Shown: piece by piece, positions 56,396 to 64,000 of the stretch
Numbering within the stretch: position 1 is the first letter of the stretch
How the letters are laid out: the number at the start of each line of letters is the position of its first letter
DNA from: an uncultured Alphaproteobacteria bacterium
GTDB taxonomy: Bacteria > Pseudomonadota > Alphaproteobacteria > CAAHEQ01 > UBA3637
DNA: 64,000 nucleotides
Direction: 5' to 3'
Assembly: GCA_944392555.1 (NCBI GenBank)
Contig: CALXWZ010000004.1
Coordinates: forward strand, 55,689-119,688
Position numbers and translations under genes: made by a program
The notes under the pieces: model-generated
What the model was told of the DNA's origin: nothing
Seen by the model: only the letters and a program-made list of their open reading frames with translations
The model's database searches: none

Positions 56396-57081
56396 ATCTA
56401 TCTCGCTTGTTTTCGGGATGTATTTGTTTTGTAATCGGGTGTGTAGTTTTGTCGGGCTTAACGGGTCTTGTTGCGACGGCAAGCGCAGCCGATAACAAGG
56501 ATAAAGATTCCATCTATATGCGGTGTTTGCGCAAATTGCCGACAACGTTGAAATCATCTTCCGAAGCGCCGGAAACAATGCGATTTCTTGTGCCGATAAA
56601 GGATTATGCCGTTGATTATGAAAAAGAAATCAGCGGTGAGGGTTGGGGTGCTTCATTAAAATATCGTAATGTGGCGTGTGAAGTGGTGGTGTATGCTTAC
56701 GATCATGTGCGAAATGGCTTGACAGATGCCGATGCCCGCAAAGAGCGCGATGAATTTGACGGCTTTTCGGCAGAAAGTATTTTTGAAAAAGAAGTTGGGA
56801 CATATACTTTTTACGGAACGGCCGGTTTAAGTGCTTTAACCGCCAACGGGGATAAACAAGTGCAAATGTTTTCCGTGGGTGCCGTTAATCAAACATTTAT
56901 TAAATACAGAACGGTTTGCCGGCATTTAACGGATATTCCGTTGGATGCCAATTATCGGATAGCGGATATGATGACAACCGAAGTGATGAAGCAAACACTG
57001 GTGCCGTTAGATACGTGTTTAAGCCAAGAAAAGCAGAAAGCCGGTTCAAATAAGAGCAAGATAACCGCACATTTTGAATAA
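56392..57081 (+). CDS. Exported protein of unknown function (second of a pair)
   Basis: A 229-residue protein with a signal peptide ending ASAAD (about residue 34). Like its partner it has a strand region ending in a cysteine (LKYRNVACEVVVYAYDH), a middle helix, and a late segment with YRTVCRHLTDIPLDANYRIA; five mature cysteines are present. Translation is coupled to the preceding gene. Probably periplasmic or outer-membrane associated. Function unknown. Confidence 0.65.
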   Translation: MNLSRLFSGCICFVIGCVVLSGLTGLVATASAADNKDKDSIYMRCLRKLPTTLKSSSEAPETMRFLVPIKDYAVDYEKEISGEGWGASLKYRNVACEVVVYAYDHVRNGLTDADARKERDEFDGFSAESIFEKEVGTYTFYGTAGLSALTANGDKQVQMFSVGAVNQTFIKYRTVCRHLTDIPLDANYRIADMMTTEVMKQTLVPLDTCLSQEKQKAGSNKSKITAHFE

Positions 57082-57109
57082 ATTATCAAGATAAGAAGAT
57101 TCTTTATGC

Positions 57110-57138
57110 TTGCAAAAAAAAATAAAAACGTGTAATGT
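57110..57138 (+). promoter_or_regulatory. Weak candidate promoter of secG
   Basis: TTGCAA (57110-57115), 17 bases, TAATGT (57133-57138), 33 bases before the secG start. Confidence 0.35.
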
Positions 57139-57170
57139 GTGCTTATTCAACATAAACGAAGGGAAAAAAG

Positions 57171-57488
57171 ATGCAAACAGTAGTTTTAACCATTCATATT
57201 ATTTTAGCAATTTGTATTACGATATTCGTTTTATTGCAACGCTCGGAAGGCGGTGCGCTCGGTTCATTGGGCGGAGGGCAAAGTGCTGCCAGTTTGTTTA
57301 CGGGGCGTCAAGCGGGCAATTTCTTATCGCGGATGACGGTTTATTTGTTTATTGGCTTTATTATTACAAGTTTAACGCTCGTGATTATGGCTAAGAAAGC
57401 CGATATGCCCGAAACGGTTTCTATTTTGCCGACGGAACAATCTGCACCGATATCGCAACCGGCAGAATTGCCACAATCGCAACAATAA
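57171..57488 (+). CDS. secG: Protein-export membrane protein SecG
   Basis: A 105-residue SecG, the small helper of the SecYEG channel. Two membrane helices (about residues 2-22 and 53-75) flank the conserved cytoplasmic loop LQRSEGGALGSLGGGQS. The C-terminal 30 residues are proline/glutamine-rich and probably disordered. GAAGGG precedes the ATG. In many alphaproteobacteria the order is tpiA, secG, pyrG, kdsA, eno; here pyrG is missing next to it. Confidence 0.93.
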   Translation: MQTVVLTIHIILAICITIFVLLQRSEGGALGSLGGGQSAASLFTGRQAGNFLSRMTVYLFIGFIITSLTLVIMAKKADMPETVSILPTEQSAPISQPAELPQSQQ

Positions 57489-57651
57489 AGATGGGGCATA
57501 TTTTTGCTTTATCGCGAATAGTTATCTGAAAAATGAGGATAAGAAAGCAAGAATATAAGGAATAGAGATTTTAAATGCGAACGCATTAAACATATTAGGC
57601 GTAAGATAAAGTGAGATGCGTTCGGCATAATAACTAAAAAAGAGGAAATTT

Positions 57652-58479
57652 ATGCAACAAATCGTTCGATTAAATGAGATTGAGTTTTCAAATGAGAATC
57701 CGTTTGTATTGATTGCCGGGCCCTGCCAGATGGAAAGTGCCGCACACGGTATGGAAATGGCATCCGCTTTAAAAGAATTAACGCAAAAACTGCATATACC
57801 GTTTGTTTTTAAGGCATCTTTTGATAAAGCGAATCGCACCAGTATTAACGGTATTCGCGGTATGGGTTTGGAAAAAGGGTTGCAGGCTTTTGCCGATATT
57901 AAAGAAAAATTGGGATGTGCCGTTTTGACGGATATTCATGAGCCGTATCAATGCCCGATAGCGGCAGAGGTGGTAGACGTGTTGCAGATTCCCGCATTTT
58001 TATGCCGTCAAACGGATTTGGTGATTGCGGCAGGAAAAACGGGGCGCGTGATAAATGTGAAAAAAGGGCAATTTATGGCACCGTGGGATATGAAGAACGT
58101 GGTTGCAAAAATTGAAAGTACGGGCAATCATAATATTATCTTAACGGAACGCGGTGTTTCGTTCGGATATAATACGTTGGTTGTGGATATGCGGGCGCTT
58201 CCGATTATGAAACAGACGGGATATCCCGTTGTGTTTGATGCGACGCACTCCGTGCAACAACCGGGCGGACAAGGCACGTCAAGCGGGGGGCAACGTGAAT
58301 TTGCGCCGATTTTAGCAAATTGCGCCGTTACGACGGGTATTGCCGGTGTGTTTTTTGAAACGCACGAAACGCCCGATACGGCTCCGAGCGACGGGCCGAA
58401 TATGATTCCGTTAAAAGATATGGAATCCGTCTTGACGAAATTAAAGCAATACGATACGATTGCGAAGCAGTCAAAATAA
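57652..58479 (+). CDS. kdsA: 3-deoxy-8-phosphooctulonate synthase (Kdo-8-P synthase)
   Basis: A 275-residue enzyme that condenses phosphoenolpyruvate with arabinose 5-phosphate, the first committed step to Kdo of lipopolysaccharide. Motifs include [44 protein letters not shown], and [12 protein letters not shown]. It implies an LPS-bearing outer membrane. AGAGGAAA precedes the ATG. It lies 163 bases after secG and is followed by eno, which makes its PEP substrate. Confidence 0.96.
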   Translation: MQQIVRLNEIEFSNENPFVLIAGPCQMESAAHGMEMASALKELTQKLHIPFVFKASFDKANRTSINGIRGMGLEKGLQAFADIKEKLGCAVLTDIHEPYQCPIAAEVVDVLQIPAFLCRQTDLVIAAGKTGRVINVKKGQFMAPWDMKNVVAKIESTGNHNIILTERGVSFGYNTLVVDMRALPIMKQTGYPVVFDATHSVQQPGGQGTSSGGQREFAPILANCAVTTGIAGVFFETHETPDTAPSDGPNMIPLKDMESVLTKLKQYDTIAKQSK

Positions 58480-58604
58480 ACGGAAGATATTTTGAGGTGA
58501 TAAAAAAAGATTAAGTCAGTAGAAAGAAAATAAAAACGTATTAGGAAAAACAAGGAAATTTAGGTTGGCAAACAATTTTAATTTTAGATCAATATAACAC
58601 ATGA

Positions 58605-59906
<1,302 letters not shown>

Positions 59907-59928
59907 TTGATTGCACAAAGCTAAAAAG

Positions 59929-59962
59929 AAATGCGTCCGCCGATAAAGCGGGCGCATTTTTT
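59929..59962 (+). terminator. Terminator of eno
   Basis: A 12-bp stem (59929-59940 with 59948-59959, one T-G pair, GC-rich core TGCGTCCGC) with a 7-base loop, followed by a T-run. It lies 22 bases after the stop codon. Confidence 0.92.
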
Positions 59963-60146
59963 ATGAACGGGTAATGTTTGCGCTGAATAACAAAAAAAAG
60001 TTGTTGCAAATAAGTGAATAATATGTTTCATCGGAAAATATTGCGGTATGTTTATCAGAGGTGTTTGATTTTCCTTTTGGTTTGTGAGGGTTTTTGAACT
60101 AATTATTATGTAAGCGGATAATGGGATTGCCGTGCGCCGAAAAACC

Positions 60147-60175
60147 TTTACATTCCGTATAAAATATGGTATAAT
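60147..60175 (+). promoter_or_regulatory. Strong promoter of the coiled-coil gene
   Basis: TTTACA (60147-60152), 17 bases, perfect TATAAT (60170-60175). Confidence 0.75.
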
Positions 60176-60269
60176 AAGCACAATTCATTGATTGAACGGT
60201 GCGGAGAAAAAGCCAAGCAACGAAATCATCAGGCAGAAGAATAACAATGAGAATACGGAGGGGTGTGTT

Positions 60270-62654
60270 ATGCCGGGAAAGAGAGTTATAGAACGAATTA
60301 AAGATTTTGCATTGGAAAACAGCGGGAAAGACGGTTTCCCTGTTTTGTTTGTCGGCAGAGATCAGGTTGAAGATAAAACAGCTATTTCAAAAATGGATAT
60401 AGCATTAAACGCCAAAATTAAAAGCACCGTTATCAATGCATTGGGTAGCATCAGATACGGAAAATATGATAACTTTACACCGCAAGAGAAATTTGCGTTT
60501 AGCAATAAAATGTCGGAACTCTGGAGTAGTGATGATGCCGATGATCGTATGGCAGCAATGTTTTTTTGTGTGGCGGCAAAAGCGCCGGGGTTTCAGATTA
60601 AACACCCTTACAGAAAAAATTCTGTTTTAGTGCAGGATATTGCACGTGAGATTGTTGGGCAAAACTCGTCTTATGAGGATTATCGTTCAGCGTTAGCATC
60701 CGGCTTTTTTAAATTAAGAGAAGATGCTTTCGCAGCACAAAATGCACGGTTAAACGATGTATGGGATCGTGTGAATAATGCCGAATCGGAATGGACAATC
60801 GGTGAATCGCAACGGATGCGTGCATCGGATATGGAAGATGAGAGTATAAAAGTAGATATGCCGGCGTTTGCAGATATAGCTGAAATGCCACAAGAAACAC
60901 AAGAAGCTCTTGCCGAAGCAGCGTTGCGTGATATTGAGAAATTAACGACTCCGCGGGCGGAAGATATGTCCTATCGTATGGCTGACACAGCGGAATTATT
61001 GAACCGTGATCATTTTGGAAGTCAACAAGAATCAGGGGTGTTTGCTAATACCGATACCGTTGTGGCAAGCAGGACAAACGTTGGCTCCGATGCACAATTG
61101 GACACAGGTGCCGTTATTGCCGAAACGGCTCGGCAGGAAACGGTAAGCCCGACAGAAACGCCGATGACAAGTGCTGATACTGCGTCAATCATACCGGAAG
61201 AAATGCAACCTTCGGACGCTGATTTCGCAGATTTCGTTGCTGCGGCTCCGAAAGGCGGTGAAGAATTTGCTCCGCAAGCCATGCAGGTTGCAACACCGGA
61301 AATGACAAACTTATCTGTTCTGGCGGTTGATGAAAATCATTTTGCGAATGAGGCATTTTCCAAGGCGAAACCGATTATGTCAGACGTTGTAGCGGAACAG
61401 TTGCCGAATGAACCGAGCGAAAAAGAGGCGAAAGAAAGCGCTCTTGCGGATAATACGGCAACAAAGCCGAGTACGGAGGAGCAAAGCGCTCAGAAAAATC
61501 TGCTTGCCGAAAAGGATGCAGAGATTGCTAATTTGCAAAAGCAACTGGCGGAATTAAGAGCCATGAATGAATCGTTGCAAGCCGAAAATCAACGGATGCG
61601 ACAAGAAAATGCTTTGGCTCAACAAAACAATGAATTGATGCGTCAAAGAATAGAAATGTTGCGTCGCGAAAATGAATTGTTGAAGCAAGAAAATGAGATG
61701 CTGGCACAGAATGCGCAGTTAAGAGAGCAAAACAGTGCGTTAAAGCAAGAAACACCGCAAATCGTAACACTGTCGCCGAGCGAGGGCCGTATGGCGGTAT
61801 CGGATGATAAGTCGTTGAAGAGCAAGGGTGTATCGGCAACATTAAAAGAAGCCTCACAAACGGAAGAACAGCCAAACGGTAATGCTGAACACGCGGTAGC
61901 GCAGGCTGTTGCGCAATCAAATCAAAAATCGGATTCGGTTGAGGCAACTGTGCAACCGCAGGCGCAAGCGATTCGGGAAGATGAAGCACAGGGGAATGAG
62001 GTGACGACTGTTGCAAAGACGGAGACAACCAAAGCCCCTGTATTAAAATACCGTCAGATAGATGAAAAAGCATTTCAAACCGAGCTGGCGCATGCCGAAA
62101 AGCGCAATGCGCGCTTAAAGCAATCCGCCCATGATAAAGCCATTCAAAATTTAAAAGCCATGGAAGAGCAAGGATTGCTTGCCGTTGGACCGAATGGTGA
62201 GAGTAATGCGGAAGTGTATTTATATCGGCTGTATCAAAGTAAGTTGTTTTACGATTTAAAAGAAAAAGTGAAAATGTCGGATGGCTCATGGAAAAGGGTT
62301 GAAACGGCATTAGCCTCGGAGAGCGGTAAAAATCATCGCGAAGTGTTGGCTGATTTGATGAGAAAGGATTTATCTCCGGCAGAATTGAAAGATTATGCCC
62401 GCACGGTTTCTTTAACGGATGGTTGTATAACTGCAAAGGGTTCCGTGAAACGCAATCACCAAATTCCCGTGCGCGCAAACACCGATTTGGCGCATTCGCA
62501 GCAACAGGAGGCTGAACAATCAAAGTCTGAAAAATCAGCTGACGGAAATCCGAAGTTGACGCGTATGTTGCAGGGTGTTTCCGAAAGGGAGGCCGAGCAG
62601 GAAAGCGCGACACCTGTTTTCCGAAAAGCGGGAAAATCATCCGAAATATGTTAG
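60270..62654 (+). CDS. Unknown protein with disordered acidic middle and coiled coil
   Basis: A 794-residue cytoplasmic protein. Residues 1-170 look globular and helical. Residues 170-400 are acidic, rich in A, E, T and disordered. Residues 410-490 form a strong glutamine/glutamate coiled coil (LQKQLAELRAMNESLQAENQ and similar heptads). Another low-complexity stretch follows, then a globular domain at about 590-725 (YRQIDEKAFQTELAHAEKRN, YLYRLYQSKLFYDLKEKVKM, LADLMRKDLSPAELKDYART), and a polar tail. The ATG at 60270 follows GGAGGGG. It has a strong promoter and a strong terminator, so it is a single-gene unit. Function unknown; a scaffold or a secreted effector are guesses. Confidence 0.65.
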   Translation: MPGKRVIERIKDFALENSGKDGFPVLFVGRDQVEDKTAISKMDIALNAKIKSTVINALGSIRYGKYDNFTPQEKFAFSNKMSELWSSDDADDRMAAMFFCVAAKAPGFQIKHPYRKNSVLVQDIAREIVGQNSSYEDYRSALASGFFKLREDAFAAQNARLNDVWDRVNNAESEWTIGESQRMRASDMEDESIKVDMPAFADIAEMPQETQEALAEAALRDIEKLTTPRAEDMSYRMADTAELLNRDHFGSQQESGVFANTDTVVASRTNVGSDAQLDTGAVIAETARQETVSPTETPMTSADTASIIPEEMQPSDADFADFVAAAPKGGEEFAPQAMQVATPEMTNLSVLAVDENHFANEAFSKAKPIMSDVVAEQLPNEPSEKEAKESALADNTATKPSTEEQSAQKNLLAEKDAEIANLQKQLAELRAMNESLQAENQRMRQENALAQQNNELMRQRIEMLRRENELLKQENEMLAQNAQLREQNSALKQETPQIVTLSPSEGRMAVSDDKSLKSKGVSATLKEASQTEEQPNGNAEHAVAQAVAQSNQKSDSVEATVQPQAQAIREDEAQGNEVTTVAKTETTKAPVLKYRQIDEKAFQTELAHAEKRNARLKQSAHDKAIQNLKAMEEQGLLAVGPNGESNAEVYLYRLYQSKLFYDLKEKVKMSDGSWKRVETALASESGKNHREVLADLMRKDLSPAELKDYARTVSLTDGCITAKGSVKRNHQIPVRANTDLAHSQQQEAEQSKSEKSADGNPKLTRMLQGVSEREAEQESATPVFRKAGKSSEIC

Positions 62655-62665
62655 CAATCAAAAGG

Positions 62666-62690
62666 CCCGTCTTGCAAAAGACGGGTTTTT
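62666..62690 (+). terminator. Terminator of the coiled-coil gene
   Basis: CCCGTCTT (62666-62673) and AAGACGGG (62678-62685), loop GCAA, then five T residues. An outer repeat (GCAATCA and TGATTGC) flanks it. Confidence 0.92.
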
Positions 62691-62790
62691 GCTGATTGCG
62701 CATTGTTTTATATCAGGAAAGGTATGTTTGATAAAGCGAAGTGAATTGTGTAGGGAAGAATATCTTTATATAATTTATTTGCAGAAGCGC

Positions 62791-62819
62791 TTGATTTTTT
62801 GATGATGTTTGTGTATAAT
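62791..62819 (+). promoter_or_regulatory. Promoter of the basic unknown gene
   Basis: TTGATT (62791-62796), 17 bases, perfect TATAAT (62814-62819), about 58 bases before the ATG. Confidence 0.75.
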
Positions 62820-62877
62820 AACAGCAGAATGTTTAAAATACGCAGAGTGTTATCTGTAAGGAGTGAGGGAGCGAGAT

Positions 62878-63618
62878 ATGGTGTCAGACATTAAAAAGGC
62901 AGAAAACGAATTGGAAGAGCCGATTGCAACAAACGGTATTCGGCCCGATTGGACGTTTGATGAAAAAGATACACATGTAGACAAAACGGCGTTGTTGCTC
63001 AATCAAATGGATAAATCGGTTGCGAGAATTAACAAAGCAACAAAGATTGATGATTTGGCATTAAATTTATTTGTAGAACCGTTATTTTTTGCATTGGATT
63101 TGTTGACGGCCTATTTCAAAGAGAAAGAAGCAAAAATTAAAGAAGCGCAAAAAGCGCGCCAGCAAGCAAAGAAGGCGCATATTAACGATGCCTTGCGAGC
63201 AAAAGGGTTAACGCGCAATGCGTTGGCGAATCGGGTAGCTTATCGCACACAGCGTTGGTTAGAAGATACATCTATGTTGCCGAGAGATGAACGGGGGAAT
63301 ATCAAGAGCAGTGGGTTAACGCGTGCGCAACGGTTTAATTATCGGAAGATGCTTTTTGCACAACGGTTACCGGTCACGGAATCGGGAGTTTACGATTTTG
63401 CAAAATTTACACGTTCCCAGAAACGACAATATGCGAAATATGTGATGATGTATGCCATGCAAAATCCGAAATTTAAAGAATATGTTGAATCGATGATGGA
63501 GGCAACAGTCGGGCGCGCCGAATTAAAACAAATGGCGCGTATTGGGACGGATATGAATTTAAAATACCGCAGTGGTATGATGTATCATCGTCAACAAGAG
63601 CGGAGCAGAGCATCGTAA
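62878..63618 (+). CDS. Basic unknown protein
   Basis: A 246-residue soluble protein. After an acidic start of 25 residues it is helical and strongly basic (KEKEAKIKEAQKARQQAKKA, then RTQRWLEDTS and LTRAQRFNYRKMLFAQRLP). The arginine/lysine content suggests binding to nucleic acid or to an acidic partner such as the protein encoded just upstream. GGGAG lies 7 bases before the ATG at 62878; a GTG at 62863 is a poorer start. It has its own promoter; no clear terminator follows before tRNA-Lys. Family unknown. Confidence 0.6.
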   Translation: MVSDIKKAENELEEPIATNGIRPDWTFDEKDTHVDKTALLLNQMDKSVARINKATKIDDLALNLFVEPLFFALDLLTAYFKEKEAKIKEAQKARQQAKKAHINDALRAKGLTRNALANRVAYRTQRWLEDTSMLPRDERGNIKSSGLTRAQRFNYRKMLFAQRLPVTESGVYDFAKFTRSQKRQYAKYVMMYAMQNPKFKEYVESMMEATVGRAELKQMARIGTDMNLKYRSGMMYHRQQERSRAS

Positions 63619-63790
63619 GCCAAGCATCGTGCTATATTCCTATATTTTCAAGCAACGCGCACCGTATCGGCAAAGGGAAAGAGGCGGATACGGGAGGGGT
63701 GAAGTGAGCAAGAAAAAAGGATAAATTCGCAATAGCGGAAGAAAGGTTGAGCGGAAAGGATAAAAAAAGCAAAAAAAAGAAAAAAAAGTA

Positions 63791-63819
63791 TTGACAAGGG
63801 AAAAAGAATAGTATATAAG
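63791..63819 (+). promoter_or_regulatory. Promoter of tRNA-Lys
   Basis: A perfect TTGACA (63791-63796), 17 bases, TATAAG (63814-63819), 23 bases before the mature tRNA. The -10 is the same as that of tRNA-Arg. Confidence 0.82.
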
Positions 63820-63842
63820 GATGAACTATGTTGAGCGAAGAA

Positions 63843-63918
63843 GAGTGCGTAGCTCAGCTGGTAGAGCACCTGACTTTTAATCAGGTGGCCGAGGGTTCGA
63901 ATCCCTCCGCGCTCACCA
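63843..63918 (+). tRNA. tRNA-Lys (anticodon TTT)
   Basis: A 76-base tRNA. Acceptor arms GAGTGCG and CGCGCTC pair (one T-G), the D-arm is AGCTCAGCTGGTAGAGCA, the anticodon loop CTTTTAA gives TTT, the T-arm GAGGGTTCGAATCCCTC is perfect, and CCA is encoded. Confidence 0.97.
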
Positions 63919-63923
63919 AAACC

Positions 63924-63950
63924 AAACCGACCGAGTAGGTCGGTTTTTTT
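63924..63950 (+). terminator. Terminator of tRNA-Lys
   Basis: AAACCGACC (63924-63932) and GGTCGGTTT (63938-63946) form a 9-bp stem with loop GAGTA, followed by a T-run to 63950, five bases after the tRNA. Confidence 0.93.
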
Positions 63951-64000
63951 GTGAGTGAAGTGCGGAGTGGAGAGAAGCCGAGGAGAGGGTTCGTTCACGA

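Larger units (their letters stand above)
59907..60269. other. Region between eno and the coiled-coil gene
   Basis: These 363 bases hold the eno terminator (59929-59962) and a strong promoter (60147-60175) for the next gene, leaving a leader of about 88 bases. Nothing else is recognised between 59963 and 60146. Confidence 0.7.

Noticed and set aside
58565..58598. eno promoter made of TTGGCA and TATAAC
   Set aside because: The spacer is 22 bases, too long for a sigma-70 promoter.
61528..62703. A 391-codon open frame on the minus strand opposite the coiled-coil gene
   Set aside because: It lies antisense to low-complexity coding DNA, has no ribosome site, and its translation is a proline/histidine/phenylalanine-rich mirror of the plus-strand heptads.

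Overview
The window is chromosomal DNA of an alphaproteobacterium of moderate-to-low GC content. The order of the translation genes, the cluster tpiA / secG / kdsA / eno, adk following secY, hslO, recX and kdsA (Gram-negative Kdo synthesis) all fit Alphaproteobacteria. A prepilin-like protein with a GRSMVEMLG-type N-terminal motif and many unrecognised proteins suggest an uncultured, probably host- or gut-associated lineage; that placement is inference. Layout: (1) positions 1-16081 hold the end of rpsG, fusA and the S10-spc-alpha ribosomal protein genes with secY and adk. The alpha part (rpsM, rpsK, rpoA, rplQ) has its own consensus sigma-70 promoter. tuf is absent between fusA and rpsJ, and rpmD (L30) is absent between rpsE and rplO. 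(2) 16082-18612 holds a control region (minus-strand promoter and terminator pair, 11-bp-arm palindrome) and a large cysteine-rich prepilin-like gene. (3) 18969-36769 encodes an unusual type IV secretion system (T4SS) in two transcription blocks. Block one has five exported helical proteins of similar build, a sixth larger exported protein, two VirB8-like inner-membrane proteins and a 59-residue lipoprotein. Block two has a VirB9-like protein carrying a C-terminal SPOR domain, a giant 2266-residue VirB10/DotG-like protein with about 1,650 residues of short repeats, and a VirB11/DotB-like ATPase. No VirB4, VirB6 or VirD4 is seen here. (4) 37061-42474 holds, on the minus strand, a UshA-like 5'-nucleotidase and a divergent DsbD-like protein; infC, which appears to use the rare AUU start codon; a small unknown gene; and tRNA-Arg and tRNA-His, each with a promoter and terminator. 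(5) 42542-54809 holds a tandem pair of related unknown proteins, recX, hslO, a lipoprotein, comEC without a nuclease domain, a CPA2 (KefB-like) antiporter, a transglutaminase-fold protein that has lost its catalytic Cys and His, and another unknown. (6) 54959-59906 holds tpiA, two exported unknowns, secG, kdsA and eno; pyrG, usual between secG and kdsA, is missing. (7) 60270-63918 holds two unknown cytoplasmic proteins, each behind a strong promoter, then tRNA-Lys. Working together: VirB8-like, VirB9-SPOR, giant VirB10-like and VirB11-like proteins would form the channel core and one motor of the secretion machine, with the exported helical proteins as likely periplasmic or pilus-tip parts. 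The cysteine-rich pilin-like protein and the cysteines in the VirB10 repeats would benefit from periplasmic disulfide handling, to which the DsbD-like protein may contribute. The remaining genes are mostly housekeeping.
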